From positions 1 through 23,661 of the forward strand of contig CAZYIC010000013.1 of assembly GCA_964646925.1 (NCBI GenBank): a stretch of 23,661 nt of DNA. Direction: 5' to 3'. The translations under genes were made by a program, and so were the position numbers. Every line of letters starts with the position of its first letter. Within the stretch, counting starts at the first letter, position 1. Source of the stretch: GWB1-37-8 sp964646925. GTDB lineage: Bacteria; Patescibacteriota; Microgenomatia; Levybacterales; UBA12049. The notes beneath the pieces are model-generated. The model was not told the DNA's origin, made no database searches, and saw only the letters and a list, made by a program, of their open reading frames with translations. Of this stretch, positions 1 through 7,568 are shown piece by piece.

Positions 1-43
1 ATTCGCGAAGCGTTTCGGGCGAGAGCGATGGCGAGCAGGTTTG

Positions 44-78
44 ATTTAAAATTTTAAATTGTAAATTGAAAATTAGCG
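44..78. repeat. AT-rich tract with 7-bp period
   Basis: Five consecutive heptanucleotides of the form ATTNNAA (first two units ATTTAAA, ATTTTAA), ending at the 3' end of the deformylase gene. It is one of about a dozen 7-bp-periodic tracts in this window. No function can be assigned. Upstream of it (1-43) is a GC-richer fragment with no recognisable gene. Confidence 0.6.
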
Positions 79-675
79 TTAGATCTCTATTTCTTCAAAC
101 TCATCCTCATTTTTTTCATTTTTTTTAGATTTGTAGAGTTTGCCTTTTTGTTCCAAAACTCTTTTTGGGAAAAGAATTCCATTGAGATGATCCATCTCAT
201 GCTGGATTATAGTAGCTAAAAAACCGGAAAACGTCTGCGTTTTAGTTATTAGTTTTAGGTTTTCGGTTATTAGTTGGTACGAGAGTTCCACTGCCGGACT
301 GCGTTTGACTTCGCCCCAGATGTTGGGAAGAGAAAGACAGCCCTCAAGTTTGACATCTTGAGATTTCTTAGAAGGTGAGGCATTTAACAATTGTATGCGG
401 CCGCGTATTGTAGTTAAATGGCTAATTTCAGTTTTTTGGATTATTTTTGGATTTATGAAAACCTGAATTGGGGATTTTGGAGTTGGTTTTGTTATAAAAA
501 TTTGTAAAGAAATTCCAACCTGAGGCGCTGCCAATCCTACTCCGACAGGATCTTTTGCAGAAAGCAAACTCTCCTCCATGTCTTTAATTAGTTTCAAAAC
601 ATGATTATTAATCTTGACAATTGGCTTTGCAGGTTGGGAAAGGACAGGATTTGGCGCGCTAACAATCTTTAACAT
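79..675 (-). CDS. def: Peptide deformylase
   Basis: Removes the N-terminal formyl group from new proteins at the ribosome. All three family motifs are visible: GVGLAAPQ near residue 45, EGCLS (C113) and QHEMDH (H159, H163), giving the Cys/His/His metal site and catalytic Glu160. The ATG at 675 is preferred over a TTG one codon earlier, because an extended -10 (TGATATAAT) ends 8 bp before it. At about 198 aa it is longer than usual. Residues about 85-108, just before EGCLS, are extra and come from a 38-bp palindromic element (382-419). Residues about 135-146 come from a 7-bp-periodic tract (242-276). The C-terminus is Lys/Glu-rich. Identity is certain; effects of the insertions are unknown. 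Confidence 0.96.
   Translation of the reverse strand: MLKIVSAPNPVLSQPAKPIVKINNHVLKLIKDMEESLLSAKDPVGVGLAAPQVGISLQIFITKPTPKSPIQVFINPKIIQKTEISHLTTIRGRIQLLNASPSKKSQDVKLEGCLSLPNIWGEVKRSPAVELSYQLITENLKLITKTQTFSGFLATIIQHEMDHLNGILFPKRVLEQKGKLYKSKKNEKNEDEFEEIEI
242..276. repeat. 7-bp-periodic tract inside def
   Basis: Five exact heptads on the + strand (first two TTAGTTA, TTAGTTT), with consensus T-N-R-G-T-T-W. They are translated on the minus strand as a Leu/Ile/Thr/Lys-rich loop between two beta-strands of deformylase, ahead of the HEMDH helix. Confidence 0.6.
382..419 (-). repeat. 38-bp tripartite palindrome, copy A (inside def)
   Basis: Structure ATTTAAC, 8 nt, GCGGCCGC, 8 nt, GTTAAAT. The outer 7-mers are perfect inverted repeats and the core is an 8-bp palindrome. 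The 8-nt spacers are not complementary. Read on the minus strand it is translated as HLTTIRGRIQLLN inside deformylase. The same geometry recurs at 10678, 11344 and 21469. Confidence 0.85.
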
Positions 676-683
676 CAATTTTA

Positions 684-692
684 ATTATATCA
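684..692 (-). promoter_or_regulatory. Extended -10 promoter of def
   Basis: TGATATAAT on the minus strand, a TG-N-TATAAT extended -10. It ends 8 bp before the ATG at 675, so the transcript should be leaderless or nearly so. No good -35 is seen at standard spacing. Confidence 0.6.
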
Positions 693-750
693 AAAGAAGA
701 GAGCTATTTGAAGTTTTTTGTCAATGACCTATAAGAAGAGATATTGGGTC

Positions 751-785
751 TTGACAAATATGATAAAAGTAGTAAAATATTACTA
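751..785 (+). promoter_or_regulatory. Promoter and likely operator of the AbrB/PIN module
   Basis: TTGACA (751-756), 16-bp spacer, TAAAAT (773-778). The -10 lies in a near-perfect 16-bp palindrome (770-785; TAGTAA...TTACTA), a plausible site for autorepression by the AbrB-type antitoxin. The ATG is 9 bp after the -10. Confidence 0.6.
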
Positions 786-787
786 GT

Positions 788-1096
788 ATGAATATTGGAA
801 CGATAGTGACTTCAAATATAAAAGGACAGATCGTTATTCCTAAAAAAATCAGGGATCAATTGAACATCACTGAAAATACTGCGCTAAATATTGTGGACGA
901 TGGAAAAACAATATATATACATCCGATTAAAGAAGTGACTGCGATTTCCGATTTTGACAATAGCGCTTTCTATAAAATTTTAAAGAAAACTCAGGGAGCA
1001 TGGGCAGATGGAGATTGGGACAGATACGATAGGGAAGAAAAGAAAAGAAGAAAAGCAGAGATCCTCGCTACTAAGAGAAATAAAAAAGCATGGTAG
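788..1096 (+). CDS. AbrB/MazE-type antitoxin
   Basis: A 102-aa protein with an N-terminal SpoVT-AbrB swapped-hairpin DNA-binding domain (residues about 5-48; the stretch GQIVIPKKIRDQLNI is diagnostic) and a charged, Lys/Arg-rich C-terminal tail of the kind that wraps the toxin. It overlaps the downstream PIN gene by 7 bp (ATGGTAG), the usual translational coupling of VapBC-like modules. Family knowledge: the antitoxin binds and inhibits the toxin, and the complex represses its own promoter. A palindrome over the -10 supports autoregulation here. The start is the only ATG compatible with the promoter. Confidence 0.88.
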   Translation: MNIGTIVTSNIKGQIVIPKKIRDQLNITENTALNIVDDGKTIYIHPIKEVTAISDFDNSAFYKILKKTQGAWADGDWDRYDREEKKRRKAEILATKRNKKAW

Positions 1097-1473
1097 TTTT
1101 AGATACAAACGTCATTATCGATCACTTACGATTACCCAAAGGTTCAGAAACAGCTTTACTTAAAATTACTGGATTAAACCCCGGTAAAATAATTGCTGTT
1201 TCGGTAATCTCGATTCAGGAGTTATATCAGGGCAAAAGTAGTCGGGAGTCAGCGAAAGAAGATGATATAAGAATGATTCTGGATAACGTAAAAATTTTAC
1301 CATACGACATGAAAGCTGCTAGGTTTGCAGGTGAACTTATAAGAGATTTAAGCTGTCCCATCGGGTTTGCTGATGCGGCTATCGCTGCGACTGCAATACT
1401 AAACGGCGCTTATTTGTTTACGCTTAACAAAAAAGACTTTATAGATATAAAAAATCTTCAATTAATTGATTAG
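1090..1473 (+). CDS. vapC: PIN-domain toxin (VapC family)
   Basis: A predicted Mg-dependent ribonuclease toxin of 127 aa. The PIN-fold acidic residues are visible: D5 in LDTNVIID, E44 in SIQELYQG, D95 in IGFADAAIA, and the TLNKKDF stretch with D116 at the end. Length is typical of VapC. It is coupled to the AbrB-type antitoxin by a 7-bp overlap and lies convergent to the O-antigen ligase-like gene. The RNA target (tRNA or rRNA in studied VapCs) cannot be inferred. Confidence 0.9.
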   Translation: MVVLDTNVIIDHLRLPKGSETALLKITGLNPGKIIAVSVISIQELYQGKSSRESAKEDDIRMILDNVKILPYDMKAARFAGELIRDLSCPIGFADAAIAATAILNGAYLFTLNKKDFIDIKNLQLID

Positions 1474-1475
1474 TT

Positions 1476-1509
1476 TCTCAAAAGGGTTTACTTTTCCCAA
1501 CTTTTGAGA
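1476..1509. terminator. Inverted repeat between convergent genes
   Basis: Perfect 9-bp arms TCTCAAAAG / CTTTTGAGA with a GGG/CCC inner pairing, lying between the vapC stop and the end of the ligase-like gene. There is no clear U-run on either side, so a bidirectional terminator is only a suggestion. Confidence 0.35.
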
Positions 1510-3743
1510 GATTCCAGGGCGCCGGGATCTTTGGGGTTTAAATATCTCAAAATATAGCGCATCTGCCCAAGCGCTTTTTCATTGAGATCTTTTTCATGAT
1601 AAAAAAGACCCAGTCCGTAGCGCGCATCTCTGTAATCGGGTTTAAGCTGCACGGTTTTTTCCAGAGTTTCGATTCCTTTTGCGATATTATTGTTCTGCCC
1701 GTACAAAATGCCAAGATTGTATAAAATATTTGCGTCATTTGGCGCAAGAAGAGCTGCTCTTTGTATTCCCTCAAGAGCTTTAGGCAGGTACTTGGAATCA
1801 ACCTGGGAAAGAGTATAAAAAAGTCTGACTCTGGTTTTGAAGAAAACAGGATTATGCTCATTTCGCAAGATTACTTCATCGCTTATTTTGATCGCATTTT
1901 CTGCAAAAGAAGAAGCGGAAGTTAATATTTCTTGGGATGTATCTTTTCCTTTTGCGCTGATTAACTCGACAGCGACAACGGCATTATTTATTGAAAGCTC
2001 ATCTCTGAAAACCGGCTCACTTCCTCTTAATTCTACAGCATTTTGTAAGTGCGGATATGCCTGTTGATATTCGCCTGCCCGGTCAAAATTATATCCCAAT
2101 GCATATTCTTTATCTGCCAGCCAAAACCGGAATAAAGCCAGAATCATGAATAAAGAAGCAAGAATTATGAAGAAGATCCCGCTCCATTGATATAAATTGA
2201 CTGATTCATTATTATTGATTTTCGCGGATAAATTAGCGGATTGTGCGGATTTTTCTGTTTTAATCATGTTACCTAAAACAAAAATGAAAGCGGGAATTAT
2301 GAATAAATAAATATTTGTTATAACAACAGAGAAGCCGAAAAAATTGGTAACAAGTATTGAGATGTAACCGCTTAATAAGGCTAATATAAGTACATTATTT
2401 TGTGGAGATTTATGTTCCTGTTTCTCGCGAATGCTCGCAAATTGTTTCGCGAAATTCGCGAAGGAATTCGTGATTTTAGCGAGAACAACCCATAAGAACA
2501 CAAAAATCATGCTTAAATAAGTACCCAAGCCGACTATTCCGGTAGTAGCTAGGTAATTCAAATATTCATTGTGGGCTTTGTTGTATAAGAAATTCCATTC
2601 GGATGTTAAATTTTGGCCAACAGGCTTATATTTATAGTAGGCAAAAGCGAATGTTTCAACTCCTGTGCCGAAAATCGGATTTGCCTTCCATGCATTGACC
2701 GCGCCGGTCCAGACCAGAAGCCTTATGTCTACCGATTCAGTTCCGCCTTCGCCCGCCGAAGCCTTGGCGGAGGCGGGCAAACCTGTTTCTCTCGCTGTTT
2801 TTGTAGTCTGAATCTTTTGAAGATTTTTACTTATTCCTTCCAATGTAAAACCATTCAGTTGAGCAATTGGCGTCCCAATGACAAAAGTGATAAGCAATAA
2901 TGGAATAATGATTAAGGATAAATGATTGATGATTAATGATTTTAGACTTTTCCTTTGGGTCCAAAAATATAAGCCGAAGAAGAAAATAAGAGCAACCCAA
3001 ATTCCTAAAAATCCTGACCGCGCGCGGGTGAAAAGAAGATCAATGTAAAAAAGTATCAAAAGCAGAAAAGGTATCAAATGTATCAAAGGTTTCTTAAAAT
3101 TATTTAGAATAGCTGATGCAATAGTTATTGGGATCAGGATTGCGAGGTAGGCCGCAAGCCAGTCGGGTTGTCCAAGGGTTGAAAATATTCTTATTTTTGG
3201 CAAAAAATCTGCTGTCCAGCATGAAACATCAAGAGTGCCTCTGAAAAGAAAACAAGTCGGGTCATATCCGAAATGAGAGGGCAGTCCCCAGAGGGCAACG
3301 ATTAGGCCGGAAACAAGGCTTATTATCAGGATTCTCTTTAAGTATCTTAAGTTACCTAAGTTACTTAAAAATGCGTAATACAGAAATATGTAGGAAATTG
3401 TTGATAATAGCCCGCCGTTAAAACGGGAATAATATCCCCAGAAAGACGTGTGAACATCCAGAGAAAAAATAGTGGAAATAATTTGAGAGGCAAGAAAAAG
3501 CCCGATTGGGATATCAAGCAGTGTCCGTTGAAATAGAATTCTTCTTTGAAGGACCATTTTCGTAAACCAAGCCGTGCCGATGATAATAGCAATGCCCCAA
3601 GTAAGCCACATCTTGTTGAGTTCAAAAAGCTCGGAAGTGGCACTTGTAAGAGCCAGAGGAACCAAGAGGAAAAGCGCGTAAAAACTATATTCGATGACTT
3701 TATTGCAGATTTTGATCATTATAGAATGTGTAAATCGTAGCAT
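1488..3743 (-). CDS. O-antigen ligase/polymerase-like membrane protein with TPR tail
   Basis: A 751-aa protein. About the first 560 residues carry a dozen hydrophobic helices with the WaaL/Wzy-like pattern, including a large loop with a conserved-looking IRLLVWTGAVNAWKANPIFG segment followed by HNEYLNYLATTGI. These match the O-antigen ligase family signature (RxxxW...G.G...HN). The C-terminal ~100 residues form TPRs (NILYNLGILYGQNN, then DARYGLGLFYHEK). Such proteins attach or polymerise surface glycans. The ATG at 3743 has GATAAT 6 bp upstream, supporting this start. Several repeats are translated in frame: 2223-2250, 2423-2483, 2743-2777 and a heptad tract at 2907-2941. The exact glycan substrate is unknown. 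Confidence 0.85.
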   Translation of the reverse strand: MLRFTHSIMIKICNKVIEYSFYALFLLVPLALTSATSELFELNKMWLTWGIAIIIGTAWFTKMVLQRRILFQRTLLDIPIGLFLASQIISTIFSLDVHTSFWGYYSRFNGGLLSTISYIFLYYAFLSNLGNLRYLKRILIISLVSGLIVALWGLPSHFGYDPTCFLFRGTLDVSCWTADFLPKIRIFSTLGQPDWLAAYLAILIPITIASAILNNFKKPLIHLIPFLLLILFYIDLLFTRARSGFLGIWVALIFFFGLYFWTQRKSLKSLIINHLSLIIIPLLLITFVIGTPIAQLNGFTLEGISKNLQKIQTTKTARETGLPASAKASAGEGGTESVDIRLLVWTGAVNAWKANPIFGTGVETFAFAYYKYKPVGQNLTSEWNFLYNKAHNEYLNYLATTGIVGLGTYLSMIFVFLWVVLAKITNSFANFAKQFASIREKQEHKSPQNNVLILALLSGYISILVTNFFGFSVVITNIYLFIIPAFIFVLGNMIKTEKSAQSANLSAKINNNESVNLYQWSGIFFIILASLFMILALFRFWLADKEYALGYNFDRAGEYQQAYPHLQNAVELRGSEPVFRDELSINNAVVAVELISAKGKDTSQEILTSASSFAENAIKISDEVILRNEHNPVFFKTRVRLFYTLSQVDSKYLPKALEGIQRAALLAPNDANILYNLGILYGQNNNIAKGIETLEKTVQLKPDYRDARYGLGLFYHEKDLNEKALGQMRYILRYLNPKDPGALESLKSWEK
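2423..2483. repeat. TCGCGAA-rich palindromic repeat inside the ligase-like gene
   Basis: Repeated TTCGCGAA/GCGAATT motifs bounded by CTCGC ... GCGAG, translated as an Ala/Phe/Lys-rich loop between membrane helices. A related short element (GCGGAT repeated three times, 2223-2250) is translated nearby. Base composition is higher in GC than the surroundings. Confidence 0.55.
2743..2777. repeat. GC-rich palindromic element translated in frame
   Basis: CCGCCTTCGCCCGCC ... GGCGGAGGCGGG forms a strong hairpin and reads as LPASAKASAGEGG in the extracytoplasmic loop of the ligase-like protein. Its GC content contrasts sharply with the AT-rich host gene. It resembles in-frame palindromic elements of the Rickettsia RPE kind in behaviour, not necessarily in origin. 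Confidence 0.65.
2907..2941. repeat. 7-bp-periodic tract in the ligase-like gene
   Basis: Five exact heptads (AATGATT, AAGGATA and three variants), translated on the minus strand as part of a hydrophobic Leu/Ile/Asn-rich helix. Confidence 0.55.
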
Positions 3744-3776
3744 ATTGAAATTATCCGGGCAAGAGAAGAGTTTAGC

Positions 3777-4184
3777 TTATATGGTTGGGCCTAACGGTGA
3801 AGCGGCCGGCCCCGCGCCAGCAGATGGATCTGGCGGTAGAGCTGTCGACTCCTCACCAAACGGAGATTGAGATGGGGAGACAGGAACTGTTTCTCCACTT
3901 ATTATTTTATCTAACATGCTATTTCCGGTTTTTGCTCTGCTTATTTCTGTCAACCAGCCTTCTTGTGCTTTTTTCCTGCTGCTTTCCACAGCCAATTTCA
4001 ATATTTGAGCAGCATCTTCAGGGGTGCAAGTTAATCTGTGCAGTCCGTATGATAGCGTTCCTTCTTGGGTACGAATTACCAGGGCGGTACAATTGTCATT
4101 AATAGATATATCGTTTGGATTTTGTCCTCTCGCTATAATTCGGGCCAAGCTTTCTGATAGAGGAGTTGGAGGTTTAGGTTTCAT
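3777..4184 (-). CDS. Hypothetical protein, possible 3' part of a split gene
   Basis: 135 aa, no family recognised. The centre looks like a normal folded protein (LSESLARIIARGQ, then an alpha-helical EDAAQILKLAVESSRKKAQ segment). The last ~30 residues are Pro/Ala/Gly/Ser-rich and low complexity. The frame stays open upstream of the ATG for 26 more codons with protein-like sequence (APYLVVSPNGYFLAEW) but no start codon, back to the TAA that ends the 66-aa ORF at 4263. So this is either an independent gene or the downstream half of a gene broken by a nonsense codon. No convincing ribosome site precedes the ATG at 4184. Confidence 0.5.
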   Translation of the reverse strand: MKPKPPTPLSESLARIIARGQNPNDISINDNCTALVIRTQEGTLSYGLHRLTCTPEDAAQILKLAVESSRKKAQEGWLTEISRAKTGNSMLDKIISGETVPVSPSQSPFGEESTALPPDPSAGAGPAASPLGPTI

Positions 4185-4262
4185 CCCTGTACTGTTTCTC
4201 CATTCGGCAAGAAAATATCCGTTAGGAGAAACAACAAGGTAAGGTGCCTGCTTCTGTTCATT

Positions 4263-4463
4263 TTACGACAACAAGTTTCCAGTTGGGTCGATTACCTCAC
4301 CAAGAAGAATTGCTAATGGTCTCTTTTCATCCTCTGTGACAACCATTGCGGGAGCACTTGGATCATCTAATTTTAATTGCTTAAGCTTACCTACTATGCT
4401 TTTCATCTCTTCGGCTAACTGAATTCTCAATGGGATTTCTAGTTTGCCAGTATTGCTTTCCAT
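4263..4463 (-). CDS. Small hypothetical protein, possible 5' part of a split gene
   Basis: 66 aa, no recognised family. It has a charged N-terminal helix (LRIQLAEEMKSIVGKLKQL) followed by a beta-strand region (APAMVVTEDEKRPLAILLG). A TTGACA lies upstream at 4495-4500 (minus sense), with AT-rich sequence between it and the ATG. It ends at a TAA in the same frame as the downstream 135-aa ORF, so the two may once have been one ~228-codon gene. Confidence 0.5.
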   Translation of the reverse strand: MESNTGKLEIPLRIQLAEEMKSIVGKLKQLKLDDPSAPAMVVTEDEKRPLAILLGEVIDPTGNLLS

Positions 4464-4527
4464 ATAAATTTAGTTTTTCAGATTTATCATCATTTGTCAA
4501 TGGTTGGGCAAGATGATATGATAAAAA

Positions 4528-4635
4528 CAATTTTCAATTTGAAATTTTAAATTTGAAATGAAATCTTAATTTTTTAAATTTAAATTTTTAAACATTGAAA
4601 ATTCAATGAAAATTGAAAATTTTAAATTAAAAATT
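4528..4635. repeat. Intergenic AT tract with 7-bp period
   Basis: The intergenic region 4464-4737 is dominated by heptads built from AATTTTC/AATTTGA-type units. Exact units run 4528-4555 and again 4594-4635, with a degenerate middle. The two halves are partly inverted, so the RNA or single strand could fold. No gene is seen in this ~270-bp gap. Confidence 0.55.
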
Positions 4636-4660
4636 TTGTAAATATGTTCGATCGTCTTTT

Positions 4661-4691
4661 TAGCTTTGCCAGGCCAGGCCTTGCAAAGCTA
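4661..4691. promoter_or_regulatory. Strong hairpin just upstream of a promoter
   Basis: Perfect 9-bp arms TAGCTTTGC / GCAAAGCTA around a loop holding two AGGCC repeats. It ends 9 bp before the -35 of the 4738 gene. Without a U-run it is not an obvious terminator. An operator or a repeat element are alternatives. Confidence 0.4.
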
Positions 4692-4700
4692 ATTTATTGT

Positions 4701-4729
4701 TTGACATCTAACCCAATGATTTGTAATAT
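4701..4729 (+). promoter_or_regulatory. Promoter of the 4738 gene
   Basis: TTGACA (4701-4706), 17-bp spacer, TAATAT (4724-4729). The ATG follows 8 bp after the -10, so the mRNA is predicted to be leaderless. Confidence 0.6.
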
Positions 4730-4737
4730 TTATTTAT

Positions 4738-5787
4738 ATGGCTGAAGGAATTCCCTCAGAACCAAAAAAAGACGTGCTAGCTAGATATCCTACTGTTAGA
4801 GTTGGCGATCGTCTCGGTAGGGAAATTAAAATAAGACAAGAAACCTCTATTGAACTTGGAGATATCTTAGATGATGGAAAAAAACCATCTGAAATTTATA
4901 TTCGAACAGAATCGGGGAACGTCTATCATGTAAAAAGAGAGGGAGATAAATTAAAGGTAAGAAGCGCGAAAGATGCTGCTCCAAGGCCGGGCATGGAATT
5001 TGAGACTACTTCGGATTGGAAGACAAGGGATAAAGAACGGGATTCTTTAAGGGTCGGAGATAGTTTTGTATATCGTAATGAAAAAGGAGAACTCATAGCA
5101 ACTTCTCGGGCTTTTGAAATAGTTGTTGTTGATCAAGAAAAAATTAGCAATCGAGATCTGTTACAGCGGTGTTGGTCTAATCCTATTGCTGAAGATTTCA
5201 ATCGTATGGTTGGTTTGTCTAAGCACGCAACAACTCCAGAAGATTTTATGGAAAGAGTTCAAGAAGGTTTTAAGAGGCTTGGGGATAATAACGAATACGT
5301 CGCAATGTTAGCGCGAACTTTTGTAGAAAGAAATAGGATGGATTTTCTCCAACAGGCAACAAATCTTCTGAGAGAGGGAACACTGGGGACAGGTATTTCT
5401 ATTGACGAAGCAGAAAAAGCACTTTTCATGGCAATAAGCCTTAATTTGACTAAAAGAGGATTCTTGAAGCCGGAAGAGGTTGAAAAAAATGGAGTGCAAT
5501 TGACGGATTTGCTTGGAACAGCAAATTTGCTATCCACATTTGAGGGAAACAGAGGGATTAAAGCTTATGAAGATATTTTAGAGGCCGCGGCTAGAGAAGA
5601 TAGTGAAAGCTATTGGAGTATCGTGGGTCAGGGAAATAGAATGAGAGACGTAGCCAAAAGGGTTGTTCACGGTCTGGTCACAGAAGGAATTATTAACGGT
5701 AGCAGGTTGATAAAATTGAGGCGTCTAAAGAATTTTGATCCGGTTCTTGTACAAGAAGTTGTGGATCCCTTCAGGCTAAAACAATAA
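4738..5787 (+). CDS. Hypothetical protein (349 aa)
   Basis: No family recognised. The N-terminal ~130 residues look beta-rich and contain two similar segments, VRVGDRLGREIKI and LRVGDSFVYRNEKGELI, suggesting an internal duplication of a small beta domain. The remainder (about 145-349) is alpha-helical and charged. No signal peptide or membrane helix, so it is probably cytoplasmic. A good promoter sits 8 bp before the ATG. It precedes mreB on the same strand, but mreB has its own start region 65 bp further on. Codon use and composition look like the neighbours. Probably a lineage-specific gene. Confidence 0.75.
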   Translation: MAEGIPSEPKKDVLARYPTVRVGDRLGREIKIRQETSIELGDILDDGKKPSEIYIRTESGNVYHVKREGDKLKVRSAKDAAPRPGMEFETTSDWKTRDKERDSLRVGDSFVYRNEKGELIATSRAFEIVVVDQEKISNRDLLQRCWSNPIAEDFNRMVGLSKHATTPEDFMERVQEGFKRLGDNNEYVAMLARTFVERNRMDFLQQATNLLREGTLGTGISIDEAEKALFMAISLNLTKRGFLKPEEVEKNGVQLTDLLGTANLLSTFEGNRGIKAYEDILEAAAREDSESYWSIVGQGNRMRDVAKRVVHGLVTEGIINGSRLIKLRRLKNFDPVLVQEVVDPFRLKQ

Positions 5788-5852
5788 TCTTCCTATCCTC
5801 TCTATTGATTGCTTGTTATGTTATTGATAATATTGGGTTATTCCATAATCAT

Positions 5853-6959
5853 ATGTTTGATAAGATCTTCAGTTTATTTTCTCACGATATAGGCATAGAC
5901 TTGGGGACTGCCAATACCCTTGTTTGGGTAAAAGACAAAGGAATTGTGATAAGAGAGCCTTCGGTTGTGGCAATGCACAAGAAAACCAAAAAGGTTATTG
6001 CGATTGGGACTGAAGCCAAAAGAATGGTTGGAAAAACCCCTCCTTCGATTGTTACTGTTTCGCCTCTTCGGGGCGGAGTTATTGCGGATTTTGATGCAAC
6101 TCTGGCTATGATCTCTCATTATATTCAGACTGTTCATGAGGTTGGAAATATATTGCCTGTTGCATGGGCGAGGCCGCGGGTTGTTATCGGTATTCCGTCT
6201 TCAGTTACCGAAGTGGAGCGCCGGGCTGTTTGGGAAGCGGCTCTGAGCGCCGGAGCAAGAGAATCGTTTTTAATAGAAGAACCAATGGCTGCGGCAATCG
6301 GAGAAAAAATTTCGGTTTTTGCGCCAACAGGAGTAATGGTTGTAGATATCGGCGGAGGAACTACGGAAATTGCGATTATATCTTTGGGCGGAATTGTTGT
6401 TGGTAAATCCTTAAGAATTGCAGGACAGGAGATGGACAAAGCGATCGTGCATTATGTAAGACTAAGGCATGGCCTAATGATGGGAGAGAGAACCGCCGAA
6501 GATGTGAAGATAAAAATAGGAAGCGCATACGAATCCCGGAAGTCGGAAGTCAGAAGTCGGAAGTCAGATCCGAACTCCGAACTCCGAACTCCGAAATCTG
6601 AGCGTATGGCGGTTGTCAGAGGGCGGGATATTGAAACAGGGCTTCCGAAAAGTTTGAGACTAACGGAAGTTGAGATAAGAGAAGCCTTGGCTCCGGTACT
6701 TGCGCAGATTATGGAGGGAATTTCCGATGTTTTGCAGGAAGCTCCGCCTGAACTGACTAATGATATTTTAACACATGGAATTTTACTAACAGGAGGCGGA
6801 TCACAGCTTTCGGGACTAGACCAGTTGATAGTTGAACGCACCAAAATTTCGGTTAATCTCTCTGAAGATCCAATGACCTCGGTTGTCCGCGGAACAGGAA
6901 AAGTTCTGGAAAACGACCAATTGCTTCAGAGAGTGAAGGTGGTTGGGGGATTAAAATAA
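5853..6959 (+). CDS. mreB: Rod-shape actin homologue MreB
   Basis: Bacterial actin that organises lateral cell-wall synthesis under the membrane. The N-terminal MFDKIFSLF amphipathic stretch is followed by the nucleotide-binding motifs DIGIDLGTANT, VVDIGGGTTEI and LLTGGGSQLSGL. The ATG at 5853 is chosen because it gives the family N-terminus; a TTG at 5805 would add 16 unlike residues. The 368-aa product is about 25 residues longer than usual. The extra block (residues about 227-251, Arg/Lys/Ser-rich) falls right after the IKIKIGSAY motif and is made of heptad repeats (6537-6598). It belongs to the mreBCD-mrdA locus, but an antisense gene separates it from mreC. Confidence 0.97.
   Translation: MFDKIFSLFSHDIGIDLGTANTLVWVKDKGIVIREPSVVAMHKKTKKVIAIGTEAKRMVGKTPPSIVTVSPLRGGVIADFDATLAMISHYIQTVHEVGNILPVAWARPRVVIGIPSSVTEVERRAVWEAALSAGARESFLIEEPMAAAIGEKISVFAPTGVMVVDIGGGTTEIAIISLGGIVVGKSLRIAGQEMDKAIVHYVRLRHGLMMGERTAEDVKIKIGSAYESRKSEVRSRKSDPNSELRTPKSERMAVVRGRDIETGLPKSLRLTEVEIREALAPVLAQIMEGISDVLQEAPPELTNDILTHGILLTGGGSQLSGLDQLIVERTKISVNLSEDPMTSVVRGTGKVLENDQLLQRVKVVGGLK
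6537..6598. repeat. Inverted heptad arrays inserted in frame in mreB
   Basis: Four CGGAAGT-type units (6537-6564; one is CAGAAGT), then a 6-bp junction, then four CGAACTC-type units (6571-6598) that are roughly the reverse complement of the first block. The tract can therefore fold back. The unit CAGAAGT and the TCCGANN pattern recur at the ends of the 16S insertion (23159-23193, 23570-23602). Confidence 0.75.
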
Positions 6960-6960
6960 A

Positions 6961-7560
6961 TTAGCGTTGGCCGAAGACGAGTTGGGGGTTAACTCCTCTT
7001 TCATGCGCATTCCAAATTCTTTGTGCAAGACCTTTTATTCCTTGAAGCATTTTCAGGTTTGGGTCTGGAATTATTCCTCCTTGATAAGCTCCATGGACAT
7101 GCACGTTTCCTATTATATCAGAATGCACAAGAGGTTTTTCGTCTTCTGAGTGAGTGATCCTCAGTTCTATACTTGGTGCGTAAGCATGTGTCAATTTTAT
7201 CGATAGCTCTTCAGTATAACCATCAGGTCTAGTAGTTGTTATCGTCGTGATGCTATTATGTCTACTTGGATTATCTTCTTCGGTAATTTGGGATATATCG
7301 ATAGAAGTTCCATCTGATTCGTATAGGAGCGGAGAAGGCCTACTTGTTCCCACTACTCCCTTAAATTCTCCATATGACTTAAGTCCTCCATAAAGTCTCT
7401 GCATGTGGTTTGCAAAATCGCTAAAATCCCTAAGACTATTTATCTGTGGATTTTGAAGATATTCTTTGCATGCAAGCTCTAATCTTTCTCTCTGTTCTCC
7501 AGTTGCCGGTTTTGAGACCTCCCCAATGAGTCTTCTTATGTCTTTTTCTAAATTTGCCAT
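6961..7560 (-). CDS. Hypothetical protein lying antisense within the mre locus
   Basis: 199 aa, no family recognised. The N-terminal ~65 residues are helical and charged; the middle has beta-strand-like segments (SITTITTTRPDGY, APSIELRITHSEDE); the end contains VHVHGAYQGG. No signal or membrane segment. Its stop lies 1 bp beyond the mreB stop on the opposite strand, and its promoter shares a -35 region with the mreC promoter. It has a well-formed promoter (TTGACA-17-TACACT) whose -10 ends 8 bp from the ATG, supporting a real gene. It interrupts an otherwise standard mreB-mreC order, so it is likely a late insertion. Confidence 0.72.
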   Translation of the reverse strand: MANLEKDIRRLIGEVSKPATGEQRERLELACKEYLQNPQINSLRDFSDFANHMQRLYGGLKSYGEFKGVVGTSRPSPLLYESDGTSIDISQITEEDNPSRHNSITTITTTRPDGYTEELSIKLTHAYAPSIELRITHSEDEKPLVHSDIIGNVHVHGAYQGGIIPDPNLKMLQGIKGLAQRIWNAHERGVNPQLVFGQR

Positions 7561-7568
7561 TTGGGCTT

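Noticed and set aside
5805..5852. MreB start at the TTG at 5805.
   Set aside because: Adds residues not seen in MreB; the ATG at 5853 gives the standard amphipathic N-terminus. A TAATAT at 5828-5833 would lie inside the extended gene.
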